Assembly (NCBI GenBank): GCA_963722905.1
Contig: CAVROT010000005.1
Location: forward strand, 186,001 to 250,000
Length of the DNA stretch: 64,000 nucleotides
Direction: 5' to 3'
From: CAVROT01 sp963722905
GTDB lineage: Bacteria; Pseudomonadota; Alphaproteobacteria; Rhodobacterales; Rhodobacteraceae
In this document: piece after piece, positions 1-8,294 of the stretch
How positions within the stretch are numbered: position 1 is the first letter of the stretch
Layout of the letters: every line of letters begins with the position of its first letter
Program-made: the position numbers and the translations under genes
The notes under the pieces: generated by a model
Database searches by the model: none
What the model saw: the letters and a program-made list of their open reading frames with translations, nothing else
What the model was told of the DNA's origin: nothing

Positions 1-886
1 CACGGGGGCGGGCAAGACGACGACGCTGCGGATCGTCGCCGGGCTGGAGGCGCCAGAGGCCGGCGACGTGTCCATCGGTGGACGCGCCATGGCGGGGCTG
101 ACGCCTGCACAGCGCGACGTGGCGATGGTCTTCCAGCAATACTCGCTCTACCCGCACCTGACCGTGCGCGAGAACCTTGAGTTCCCGCTCAAGTCGCCGC
201 TGCTGCGCACGCCGAAGGACCGGATCGACCGCAAGGTCGGCGAGGTGGCCGAGATGCTCCAGATCGCCCACAAACTGGACAACCGCGCCACCGCGCTCTC
301 GGGCGGAGAGATGCAACGCGTCTCCATCGGCCGGGCGCTGGTTCGCGATCCGTCGGTGTACCTGATGGACGAACCGCTCAGCTCGCTCGATGCCAAGCTG
401 CGCTCGGACCTCAGGATCGAGCTGAAAGGCATCCAGGCAAACTCGGGCGCGACGCTGATCTACGTGACGCACGACCAGATCGAGGCGATGACCATGGCGA
501 CCCACGTCGGCGTGCTGGACCGGGGGCGGCTGGTGCAGTTCGGCACACCGCGCGCGATCTACGAGGATCCGGTCAGCATCTATGCCGCCAGCCGTCTGGG
601 CCAGCCGCGCATCAATGTCCTGCCGGCGGACGCGTTCGGAGATGCGCCCGCCGGCGCCGTCTTCATCGGGTTGCGGCCCGAGCAGATCCGCCAGGGCGAC
701 GGGCAGGACAGCCATGTCCAGCGGGTAGAGCATCTGGGCGACCAGACCCGGCTGCACCTGACGTTCCGCGATCATGACATCGTGACCGTGACCGACGCGC
801 ACACCGACCTCGTCGCAGGCGACGTCGTACGGATCCGTCCTGCCGATCCCTTCTGGTTCGACGCCGACGGCGCGCGGCTTGGCTGA
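1..886 (+). CDS. ABC transporter ATP-binding protein, MalK/UgpC type (5' end outside window)
   Basis: This is the ATPase subunit of a carbohydrate-type (CUT1) ABC importer, and only the C-terminal 294 residues are present. The reading frame enters at base 2 inside the Walker A motif (TGAGKTTT). After it come a Q-loop (VFQQYSLYP), the signature LSGGEMQRVSIGRAL, Walker B (YLMDEPLSSLD), the H-loop (VTHDQIEAMTMA) and a TOBE-like tail. The GTG at 68 is internal and not the true start, because Walker A lies upstream of it. The gene ends 12 bases before a dihydroxyacetone kinase, so a glycerol, polyol or triose-type substrate is a reasonable inference. The permease and binding-protein genes must lie to the left of the window, and the substrate cannot be read from this subunit. 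Confidence 0.93.
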   Translation, partial: TGAGKTTTLRIVAGLEAPEAGDVSIGGRAMAGLTPAQRDVAMVFQQYSLYPHLTVRENLEFPLKSPLLRTPKDRIDRKVGEVAEMLQIAHKLDNRATALSGGEMQRVSIGRALVRDPSVYLMDEPLSSLDAKLRSDLRIELKGIQANSGATLIYVTHDQIEAMTMATHVGVLDRGRLVQFGTPRAIYEDPVSIYAASRLGQPRINVLPADAFGDAPAGAVFIGLRPEQIRQGDGQDSHVQRVEHLGDQTRLHLTFRDHDIVTVTDAHTDLVAGDVVRIRPADPFWFDADGARLG

Positions 887-898
887 GGAGACTGCCCC

Positions 899-2539
899 AT
901 GACCCATTTCATGAACGACAAGGACACGATGGTGCGCGACGCCATCGACGGCATCGTCGGCGCCTCGGGCGGCACGCTGGCGCGGCTGGACGGATACCCG
1001 CACATCCGGGTCGTCGTCCGCACGGACCGCGACAGATCGAAGGTCGCGCTGGTCTCGGGCGGCGGATCGGGGCACGAGCCGGCCCATGCCGGGTTCGTCG
1101 GCGCGGGCATGTTGACGGCGGCGGTCTGCGGCGACATCTTCGCGTCGCCCTCGGTCGATGCCGTTCTGGCGGGGATCCTTGCCGTGACAGGGCCCGCGGG
1201 CTGCCTTCTGATCGTCAAGAACTACACAGGCGACAGGCTGAACTTCGGCCTCGCGGCGGAACGCGCACGCGCCTTCGGCCATGACGTCCGCATGGTGGTG
1301 GTGGACGACGACATCGCCCTGCCCGACCTGCCGCAGGCCCGCGGCGTGGCGGGCACGCTCTTCGTCCACAAGATCGCGGGTGCGATGGCCGAACGCGGCG
1401 ACGACCTCGACGCGGTCGAGGCGGCGGCGCGGCGGGTGATCGCCGGCACCCGCAGCATCGGCATGTCGCTCGACACCTGCTGGGTGCCCGGATCGCCCAA
1501 GGAGGATCGCATACCCGCCGGCATGGCCGAGCTGGGTCTTGGGATCCACGGTGAGGCCGGGGTCCAGCAGATCGACTACGGCTCGGCCCGCTCCGCCATC
1601 GACGCCGTCGCCGCGCAGCTGGAGGCGGCCATGCCTGACGGACGCCACGCCGCGCTGCTGAACAACCTCGGAGGCACCTCGGCGCTGGAGATGTCGGTGC
1701 TGGCCGCTGAGCTGCTGCGTTCGCGCATCGCCGACCGGATCGACCTGCTGGTCGGGCCGGCGCCGATGATGACCTCGCTGGCGATGCGCGGCTTCTCGGT
1801 CTCGGTCCTGGCCACCGGCCCCGAGGATGCCGACCTGCTGGGCGCGCCCTGCCCCATCCCGGCGTGGCCCGGCTGCGTGTCGCCTCGGCCCGCGACCGTG
1901 CTGCCGCTGCCGGACGGCCTGTCCCCTATCCGGGCGCTGCCTTCGTCGCATGCCGCGACGCGCGACTTCCTCACCGGCTGCTGCGACGTGCTGATCGCGG
2001 CCAAGGACGACCTGAACGCCCTCGACGCCAAATCGGGAGACGGCGATACCGGATCGACTCTGGCCGGCGCGGCGCGCGCCCTGCTGGCGGCGATGGACGA
2101 CTTGCCGCTGGCCGATCACACGCAGCTCTACCGCGCCATCGGGCAGGAGCTGAGCCAGACGATGGGGGGGTCGTCCGGCGTCCTGCTGGCCATCTTCTTC
2201 GCCGCGGCGGGCGACGCGTCGTCGTCGGGGCAGCCGATGCGGCTGGCGCTGCTGTCGGGGCTGGAGCGGATGCAGCAGATCGGCGGCGCGGCGCCGGGCG
2301 ACCGCACCATGATCGACGCGCTGCTGCCCGCCCTCACGGCCATGGAAAAGAGCCTGGCGGCGGCGGGCCGCGCCGCGCGCGAGGGCGCCGACGACACCGC
2401 GACGATGACCCGCGCCAAGGCGGGGCGGGCGGCCTACGTGAATGCCGACCAGCTTCGGGGCCATGTCGATCCCGGCGCCGAGGCCGTCGCCCGGTTGTTT
2501 GAACATCTGTCCCGCCGGGACGCGCACGCCGCAGGCTGA
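899..2539 (+). CDS. dhaKL: fused dihydroxyacetone kinase (DhaK-DhaL)
   Basis: This enzyme phosphorylates dihydroxyacetone to DHA phosphate using ATP. It is a single 546-residue chain of the type found in eukaryotes and Citrobacter, rather than separate DhaK and DhaL subunits. The DhaK part covers about residues 1-330, with GGGSGHEPAH at 54-63 and a His at 217 in GIHGE, which matches the histidine that covalently holds the substrate. The DhaL nucleotide-binding part covers about 355-540, with the metal-binding acidic cluster DAKSGDGDTG at 376-385 and MGGSSG after it. It directly follows the ABC ATPase gene and is probably cotranscribed with it, which suggests uptake and phosphorylation of glycerol-derived or related polyols. 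No PTS-type DhaM partner is seen. Confidence 0.93.
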   Translation: MTHFMNDKDTMVRDAIDGIVGASGGTLARLDGYPHIRVVVRTDRDRSKVALVSGGGSGHEPAHAGFVGAGMLTAAVCGDIFASPSVDAVLAGILAVTGPAGCLLIVKNYTGDRLNFGLAAERARAFGHDVRMVVVDDDIALPDLPQARGVAGTLFVHKIAGAMAERGDDLDAVEAAARRVIAGTRSIGMSLDTCWVPGSPKEDRIPAGMAELGLGIHGEAGVQQIDYGSARSAIDAVAAQLEAAMPDGRHAALLNNLGGTSALEMSVLAAELLRSRIADRIDLLVGPAPMMTSLAMRGFSVSVLATGPEDADLLGAPCPIPAWPGCVSPRPATVLPLPDGLSPIRALPSSHAATRDFLTGCCDVLIAAKDDLNALDAKSGDGDTGSTLAGAARALLAAMDDLPLADHTQLYRAIGQELSQTMGGSSGVLLAIFFAAAGDASSSGQPMRLALLSGLERMQQIGGAAPGDRTMIDALLPALTAMEKSLAAAGRAAREGADDTATMTRAKAGRAAYVNADQLRGHVDPGAEAVARLFEHLSRRDAHAAG

Positions 2540-2797
2540 ATGCCCCCCGTAGCCTTCCCATAGGGCGGCCACCCCCTCATGGCGAAACGGGGGCCGCTCG
2601 GCAAAGCCCGCCGGACATTCCCGGCCGTCATCCGTCGGGCGCGCGACGGAACCGTGACCGGGCGCCTGCGCAACGGCATCGGCCAGGGGGGGCTGCAGCC
2701 GCGTCGAAGCCCCATCGCGGGACCGTTGCCGCTAGTCCTTCGATTGCAGGAAGCTTCGACAGCGAGGCGGACAATGCCAAGGCGGCAGCGCGGGCGA

Positions 2798-3868
2798 TTA
2801 CCCCTGTGCAGCCATGACCGTGGCAATCCTGTCGGCGATCCGCTCCAGGGCCGGCGGGGCGAGGTCGGGGGTTTCGATACGCGCGATCAGCGGCCGCTTG
2901 TCGCGGGCGCGCTGGCGGGCATAGCGCGGATCGTAGTGATGCGTCATCAGTTCGGCGGCCAGCTGGGTCAGTCGCCCCTCCGCGGCCATTGCCTGCCAGC
3001 CGGCAACGCGCGCCGCCCCCTGCAAACGGACGAGCGCGCGCAGAACGTCGGCCAAACGGGCGGGCTCCGCGACGATGTCGGCATAGGCGCGTTGCTGATA
3101 GGCGGCGCGGGCCTCCAGCGGGGCGGAGATCTCGATCCGGGGTGCGGCGCGCATCGCAGCCCAGAGGACCGGCGGCAGGGCACGTTCGCCCACGCGGCTG
3201 CTTTCGGCCTCGATGAGAACGGACCGCGCGGGATCGAGACCGACCAGCGCCGTGGCCAGCGCCGTCTCGAACCCCTTCTGCGTCGGCTGGCCGCCGTCCC
3301 GGTGCCCGAAGAGAGACCCGCGATGGTTGGCCAGCCCTTCGAGGTCCGCGATCTGAACGCCGCGCGCCGCCGCGAGATGCAGCAGCGCCGTCTTCGCCGT
3401 GCCGGTCAGTCCGTCCAGCAGGACGACGGGCGACGGCACGGGATCGTCGTAGAGGGCCCGGCGAACCGTGTCGCGATAGACCCGGTACCCACCCTCCAGA
3501 ACGGACGTCCGCCAGCCGATCTGCGACAGGATCGTCGCCACGCTGCCCGACCTCTGCCCGCCCCGCCAGCAATAGACCATCGGCCGCCAGCCGCCGTCAT
3601 GCGCGGCCAGCGGGCCCTCGACATGGGCGGCGACGTTGCGCGCGACCAGTGCCGCGCCGATCTTGCGGGCGCGGAACGGGCTCTCCTGCGTGTAGATCGT
3701 GCCGACGCGCGCCCTCTCTGCGTCCGACAGCGCCGGCAGGTTGACGGCGCCGGGCACGCGATCCTCGGCGAACTCCGACGGCGACCGGACGTCGATGACC
3801 GCGTCGAACCCGTGCGACAGCATCGCGCGGAAGGACGCGGGCGCGTGGCGTTCGACGGTCCGTTGCAC
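2798..3868 (-). CDS. mnmH: tRNA 2-selenouridine/geranyl-2-thiouridine synthase
   Basis: MnmH (SelU/YbbB) replaces sulfur by selenium at the wobble 2-thiouridine of certain tRNAs. The 356-residue protein has an N-terminal rhodanese domain with its active-site Cys at residue 100 (VYCWRGGQRSGS) and a P-loop domain (GLTGTAKT, 153-160), the family's usual two-domain build and length. The start is taken as GTG at 3868, two bases after the stop of the upstream FAD oxidoreductase gene, so the two genes are very likely translationally coupled. An open frame extends further upstream, but that part lies inside the neighbour and does not look like a rhodanese N-terminus. No selD is present in this window. 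The gene is convergent with the DHA kinase across about 258 bases. Confidence 0.92.
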   Translation of the reverse strand: MQRTVERHAPASFRAMLSHGFDAVIDVRSPSEFAEDRVPGAVNLPALSDAERARVGTIYTQESPFRARKIGAALVARNVAAHVEGPLAAHDGGWRPMVYCWRGGQRSGSVATILSQIGWRTSVLEGGYRVYRDTVRRALYDDPVPSPVVLLDGLTGTAKTALLHLAAARGVQIADLEGLANHRGSLFGHRDGGQPTQKGFETALATALVGLDPARSVLIEAESSRVGERALPPVLWAAMRAAPRIEISAPLEARAAYQQRAYADIVAEPARLADVLRALVRLQGAARVAGWQAMAAEGRLTQLAAELMTHHYDPRYARQRARDKRPLIARIETPDLAPPALERIADRIATVMAAQG

Positions 3869-3870
3869 GG

Positions 3871-4809
3871 TCAGCGGGCGATCATCGCATCGGCCATGGC
3901 TTGCCCGCTGGCGTGGGCATCTCCGGCATTGGGGCCCAGCGCCCAGTCGCCCCCGGCCAGCAACGACCCGTCGGCGGCCCGGAGGTAGGACGCCCCGAGC
4001 GGCGTTTCGGTTCGCGCATAGCGCCAGCGATGGGCGGCGACGTGGATCGGCGGGACATCGGTGCCGAGATGGCGCGCCAGAATCGGAAGCAGAAGGTCGA
4101 CCGCGTCGTCCGGCGACTGCTCGATCCGTTCGCGCGACCAGGCCGCTTCGGCATGGGCAACGACGGCGCCGGCGGCGGGACTGCGGCCCGGAACCGACGC
4201 CTGCACCACGATCCGGGCGAACGGCGGAGGCGCCGGACCGACCGGCGACGGCGCCTCCGCCCATGCGGCCAGGATCGTCCAGCACGGAGCCATCGCGACC
4301 CCGGCAAGGGTGTCCGCCTCGGCGTAACCGGCCAGCAGGGTTGCCGCCTGCGGGGCGGGCACTGCGACGATGACGTCCGCGAACGGGCCGGCGTCGCCTG
4401 CATCCGCGCTCAGCCACCAGCTGCCGTCCCGCCGAAGGATCCGGTCGATCCGCAGGGCGCGGCGGATGTCCAGACCGGCGGCCAGTGGGTGGACCAGCCC
4501 GCTCATCCCCGGCTCTCCGACCCAGGCTTCGTGACCATCCACATCGGCCTCGGGCCACCGCCGGGCGGCTGTTCCCGCGCCGAACGCCGCGGCCGTGCCA
4601 TGCGCCGCCGGGGCGCCATGGTCGAAGGGACCGGCCGGGTGCCGCCGGGTCGCCAGCCGGCCGCCCAGCCCGCGGCTCTTGTCGAACACGACCGCCGGGA
4701 GCCCGGATTCGGTCAGCCGGCGCGCGGCTGTCAAACCGGCAAGCCCCGCGCCGACGATGGCGACAGCGCCGGGCGGCACAGGCGCGTTATCCGTGAAAAC
4801 GTCGGTCAT
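3871..4809 (-). CDS. FAD/NAD(P)-dependent oxidoreductase, renalase-like
   Basis: This 312-residue flavoprotein has an N-terminal Rossmann dinucleotide-binding motif (GAGLAGL, residues 20-26), followed by the GRLATRR segment typical of amine-oxidase/renalase-like proteins. Near the C-terminus it has the usual second FAD contact (LLAGGDWALGPNAGDAHASG). Proteins of this type are predicted NAD(P)/FAD oxidoreductases of unsettled substrate. The start ATG at 4809 is followed by MTDVF and the first strand of the FAD fold about a dozen residues later. The stop is separated by only two bases from the GTG of mnmH. This suggests one transcript, but no functional link to tRNA selenation is known to me. 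The substrate is unknown. Confidence 0.85.
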   Translation of the reverse strand: MTDVFTDNAPVPPGAVAIVGAGLAGLTAARRLTESGLPAVVFDKSRGLGGRLATRRHPAGPFDHGAPAAHGTAAAFGAGTAARRWPEADVDGHEAWVGEPGMSGLVHPLAAGLDIRRALRIDRILRRDGSWWLSADAGDAGPFADVIVAVPAPQAATLLAGYAEADTLAGVAMAPCWTILAAWAEAPSPVGPAPPPFARIVVQASVPGRSPAAGAVVAHAEAAWSRERIEQSPDDAVDLLLPILARHLGTDVPPIHVAAHRWRYARTETPLGASYLRAADGSLLAGGDWALGPNAGDAHASGQAMADAMIAR

Positions 4810-4995
4810 GACGCAGGCATAGTCCCGCAGCGCAGCGGACGCCACAACGCCCTGCCCGACACCGAAGACACACATGCCCGTGCGCGGCCCTGCCGGTACT
4901 GGCCCGGGGGCGCTGCCGCGGCTATCTTGCGCCCGAAGATCGCCGCATTGTCGTGCGAAGCCCCGTCCGATCCACAAGTGACGAGACCGCCATTC

Positions 4996-5799
4996 ATGCC
5001 CTCCACGTTCAAATCCCTTCTTGCCGCCACCGCCATCGCCCTTGCACCCGTTGCTGCGGTGGCAGCGGCGTGCGGCGACACCGCAGCGGGCTACGACGCC
5101 TGGAAACGCAGCTTTGCCGCCGAGGCGTCGTCGCGCGGTGTCGGCCAGCGGGGCCTCCAGGCCCTCGCCCAATCTGTCTATGCGCAAAAGACAATCGCCG
5201 CCGACCGGAACCAGAAGAGCTTTCGATATTCGCTCGACAAGTTCATGCAGGTGCGCGGCGCGGATACTATCGTCGCACAGGGCCGCAAGCGACTGGCACG
5301 CGACGCGGCCTTCTACGCCTCTATAGAACGGGCCTATGGCGTGCCGGCCGGCGTTCTGATCGCCATCCACGGGATGGAGACCGCGTTCGGAGGATTCATG
5401 GGCGACAGCAACGTGGTTTCGGCGATCACGACGCTGGCCTACGATTGCCGGCGCAGCGGGTTTTTCACGCCCCACGCGATGGCGGCGCTGGTGCTCGTGG
5501 ACCGCGGCTGGATGGCGCCCGGCCAGACCGGCGCGCGCCACGGAGAGCTGGGGCACACGCAGTTCCTTCCCGGCAACGCGCTGACCTATGGCGTCGACGG
5601 CAACGGCGACGGTCGCGTCGACCTCACGAACCTGACGGACGCCATGGCGTCGACCGCGAACTACCTGCGCCAGAAGGGCTGGCGCCCCGGCGCCGGCTAT
5701 CAGCCGGGCCAGCCGAATTTCCGCGTGATCGAGGAATGGAATGCGGCGACCGTCTATCAGCAGGCGATCGCGATCATGGCCGCCCGGATCGAGGGCTAG
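4996..5799 (+). CDS. lytic murein transglycosylase, MltB-like (SLT_2 family)
   Basis: This is a periplasmic enzyme that cleaves the glycan strand of peptidoglycan with formation of a 1,6-anhydro end. The 267-residue precursor begins with a signal peptide (hydrophobic core at about residues 8-25, cleavage near AAAC). The catalytic acid is probably Glu128 in IHGMETAFGG, which corresponds to the VETRWG region of MltB. The later HTQFLPG and YGVDGNGDGRVDL segments match the family's substrate-groove and Ca-binding-like parts. Cys26 follows the signal region, but the -3 residue is Ala, so a canonical lipobox is absent and a soluble periplasmic form is more likely. The gene is divergent from the FAD oxidoreductase, with about 186 bases between the starts. 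Confidence 0.9.
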   Translation: MPSTFKSLLAATAIALAPVAAVAAACGDTAAGYDAWKRSFAAEASSRGVGQRGLQALAQSVYAQKTIAADRNQKSFRYSLDKFMQVRGADTIVAQGRKRLARDAAFYASIERAYGVPAGVLIAIHGMETAFGGFMGDSNVVSAITTLAYDCRRSGFFTPHAMAALVLVDRGWMAPGQTGARHGELGHTQFLPGNALTYGVDGNGDGRVDLTNLTDAMASTANYLRQKGWRPGAGYQPGQPNFRVIEEWNAATVYQQAIAIMAARIEG

Positions 5800-6121
5800 C
5801 CTCGGACGGAAAACCGGCCGCGGCGGCGCAAGGATTGCGGCGAATAGCAACGGTATCGGCGGCGGGGCGCGAAGGGCGCTTCAATTGCAACGCCAGACCG
5901 TATGGTGCGCCAAGACAAGGTCGGTGACTGCATCCGGCCGGATGGTCGCGGACCGCTGTGCGTTCTCGGTGCAAGCGGTCGGCAGATCATGTGACGTCGG
6001 CCGGGCGCGTTCCTCGGGGGTCCGTTCGAACACCGCCCGACGACACGGTCGCTACCTGGCGCACCGACACGATCGGCGATGGCATCTGGCCAGCCTGCCC
6101 ATGGTCCCGATCGGGCCCGTG
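5800..6121. other. intergenic region between convergent genes, no gene seen
   Basis: This 322-base stretch separates the convergent transglycosylase and GGDEF genes. I see no RNA gene or believable protein in it. Open frames here are GC-driven and rich in Arg and Gly. No clear hairpin with a T tract was found. Confidence 0.5.
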
Positions 6122-7579
6122 TCACGCCGGTCGGCCTATCGTGTGCCGCCCGCGACCCGCCTTCTTCGAAGCGTAAAGCGCGGCGTCCGCGTCCTTTTGC
6201 ATCGTCGCGGGATCGGCTGCGGCATAATCGGTCGACAGCGCGGTGCCCATGCTGGCGGAGATGCGGCAGGGCTGCGACCGATAGATCATCGGCCTCTCCA
6301 GGCGCCGGATGATCCGTTCGGCGATGCGCGAGAGCTGCGCGGGATCGACCAGCCCGTGAAAGACGATCATGAACTCGTCGCCGCCAAGGCGGGCGACCGT
6401 GTCGCTGCCCCGCACCTCGGCGCGCAGGATGTCGGCGACATGGCGCAGGACCTCGTCGCCGGCATCGTGCCCCAGTGTATCGTTCACCCGCTTGAAGTAG
6501 TCGAGATCGAGGCTGGTGATCGCGAAGGCCTGCTTGGATGCGGCCAGGTCCGTCAGAATCGGATCGAGGGCGCGGCGATTGCGCAGGCCGGTCAGGGCGT
6601 CGGTAAGGGCATCCTCCTCAGCAGCCGACTTGGCCCCCTGCAACCGCCTGATAAGATTGCGCGACTCCGCCATTGCCCCCGAGTTGGCCTCAATGAGATA
6701 CAGCATCTCGACGGTAAGGTCCGTCGGGGCGAAATCCGTGCAGGTAAGGCCGAACGCGCCGACCTGCCCCAACTCTGCGATGGCGAGCGAGAGGTTGACG
6801 ATCGCACCGTCGGGGACGGTATCGGGGCGATCCGTACCGGCCGGCGCAACCTGACTGCCCGATGGGTCGGCGGCGGGATCGCGGCCCGCGGCCCCCCCCC
6901 CGGTCGCGGCCAGGATGGCGCGCAGCTGTACCGGCCTGTCGCCGAGCAATGTCAGGTCCAGCCGGCGGCCCCTTGCGCGCTCCAGATCGGCAAAACCGGT
7001 GATCCCGACGGGCCGACGGCAGTCGAATACGGCGAGGAACGGCAGGCCGATCATGACGCGGTCCCGCGCCACGCGGGCGATGCCCGGCCCCAGGTGGACG
7101 ATCCTGCCGTCCCGGTCCAGACGGACGTGCATCGGCATGAGCAGGTCGAGCGATGCATCCTCCAGGGCAGCGGGCGGCGCGGCGTCCGCCGGCCGCATCG
7201 CGGCGCCGCCGCCCATGTCAGTCGCCGGGCCGTCCGAAACGGCTTTGTCCGCTTGTCCGAATCCGGCCCGAGACTCGGGTACGGACATCGGTGCGCCCGC
7301 GGCGGCGCTGCGGGTATTCCGGACCGGCCCGTTACCCGCATGGCCATGTCGGACGGCACCAGGCAATTCGACGGGCCCGGCCGGCGTCGCGCCGGACCCG
7401 GCGGACGCGCCGTCTGTCGCGCCCTTCGTCAGAACGTGGCAGGGTCGCGCTCGGTCGCCGATCTCCCGGCGGCCGGTCTCGGACATCAACGCCACCGCAG
7501 ACGCAGCGCCGCGACCGGCCGCCGTCCGCATCGGGGGCAGAGGTTCGTCATGCGGTATTGGCGGATGATCGAATGTCAC
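6122..7579 (-). CDS. diguanylate cyclase with H-NOX-associated (HNOBA) sensor domain
   Basis: This is a predicted c-di-GMP synthase controlled by the H-NOX protein encoded just upstream. The 485 residues comprise a low-complexity Ala/Gly/Pro-rich N-terminus (about 1-125), an H-NOX-associated domain resembling the soluble guanylate cyclase segment (LLMPMHVRLDRDGRIVHLGP onward), a short linker helix, and a C-terminal GGDEF domain. The active site GGDEF is at about residues 399-403, and a product-inhibition I-site RGSD sits five residues before it. The start is GTG 7579, whose GTGA overlaps the stop of the H-NOX gene, so translation is coupled. A run of ten G on the coding strand (6892-6901) lies between the sensor and catalytic domains. 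No EAL domain is present. Confidence 0.9.
   Translation of the reverse strand: MTFDHPPIPHDEPLPPMRTAAGRGAASAVALMSETGRREIGDRARPCHVLTKGATDGASAGSGATPAGPVELPGAVRHGHAGNGPVRNTRSAAAGAPMSVPESRAGFGQADKAVSDGPATDMGGGAAMRPADAAPPAALEDASLDLLMPMHVRLDRDGRIVHLGPGIARVARDRVMIGLPFLAVFDCRRPVGITGFADLERARGRRLDLTLLGDRPVQLRAILAATGGGAAGRDPAADPSGSQVAPAGTDRPDTVPDGAIVNLSLAIAELGQVGAFGLTCTDFAPTDLTVEMLYLIEANSGAMAESRNLIRRLQGAKSAAEEDALTDALTGLRNRRALDPILTDLAASKQAFAITSLDLDYFKRVNDTLGHDAGDEVLRHVADILRAEVRGSDTVARLGGDEFMIVFHGLVDPAQLSRIAERIIRRLERPMIYRSQPCRISASMGTALSTDYAAADPATMQKDADAALYASKKAGRGRHTIGRPA
6892..6901 (-). repeat. G10 homopolymer inside the GGDEF gene
   Basis: Ten consecutive C on the + strand (G on the coding strand) encode part of a Gly-rich linker between the H-NOXA and GGDEF domains. 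The present length keeps the frame open. A change of one base would remove the catalytic domain. The tract is seen directly, but any phase variation is inference. Confidence 0.9.
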
Positions 7580-8175
7580 TGCGCCACCTCCGACAACTGG
7601 AACGATCGGCCCGCCGAAAAGTCGACGGACAAAAGGGTGATGTCGATCAGGCAGCGGTCGCTCTCTTTGGGCGAATGGCCCGGGGCGAACTCGACGAAGG
7701 CCAGCGCCCCGTAATCGTCCGCCATCGTGCGCAGCGCGCCCAGGACGATGTGAGACAGCCAGGCAGGGCGCGCGCGGCATTCCAGCGAATAGCGCCCTTC
7801 GCCCATGTCGGACAGGACCATGGCCGGGACCACGAGGTCCGGCACCGCAAGGCGCGCGCGTCCCGGCACGTCGTCCAGAGAATGCAGGAAATCCTCGAAC
7901 CCGTCGCCGCCGAACCGCAGCAGGCGCCGCACGCGCCCCATGTTCGTATGGGAGACGAGGTAGGTCCCCATATCCTCCAGCAGCTCCTCGACCGGCTTTC
8001 TGAGTTCGGCGGAGGCCGTGGCCAGCACCGATTCGATCACGGCGTCGTCGTAGACCAGCATTGCCTCGAAGCCGGCAGCATCGACTGTCGCCGCGCGCGC
8101 TATGGCGGACCAGCGGTCGACCCCGTAGGTGTCGATCAGCAGGCATTGCAGCGCGCGATTGACCAGTCCGTGCAT
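7576..8175 (-). CDS. H-NOX-like (heme NO-binding domain) protein lacking canonical heme His
   Basis: This 199-residue H-NOX-fold protein is recognised from MHGLVNRALQ at the N-terminus, the VYDDAV segment and the RRLLRFGGDGFEDFLHSLDD block that aligns with the helix carrying the proximal histidine. H-NOX proteins normally bind heme and sense NO or O2. Here the residue aligned with sGC beta1 His105 is Pro104 (LDDVPGR), and a His occurs only six residues earlier (His98). The heme-propionate motif YxSxR aligns with Cys133, Ala135 and Pro137. Canonical heme binding is therefore doubtful. The start ATG at 8175 has an AGGGG Shine-Dalgarno close upstream. The gene overlaps the GGDEF partner by four bases, which strongly suggests that the pair works together. 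Confidence 0.88.
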   Translation of the reverse strand: MHGLVNRALQCLLIDTYGVDRWSAIARAATVDAAGFEAMLVYDDAVIESVLATASAELRKPVEELLEDMGTYLVSHTNMGRVRRLLRFGGDGFEDFLHSLDDVPGRARLAVPDLVVPAMVLSDMGEGRYSLECRARPAWLSHIVLGALRTMADDYGALAFVEFAPGHSPKESDRCLIDITLLSVDFSAGRSFQLSEVAQ

Positions 8176-8294
8176 AAGCCCCTCCGCGAAAGCGCCGGAC
8201 GATAAGGTCAGACCACTTCCGCATTGTCCTACCGGAGCGGGGTTAAATCGGATTTAAGGTGCGATACGGCCCGACGACGATGCCCGGCACCGGG

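Noticed and set aside
4996..5799. Lipoprotein form of the lytic transglycosylase
   Set aside because: A Cys follows the signal region, but the -3 residue is Ala and no canonical lipobox is present.
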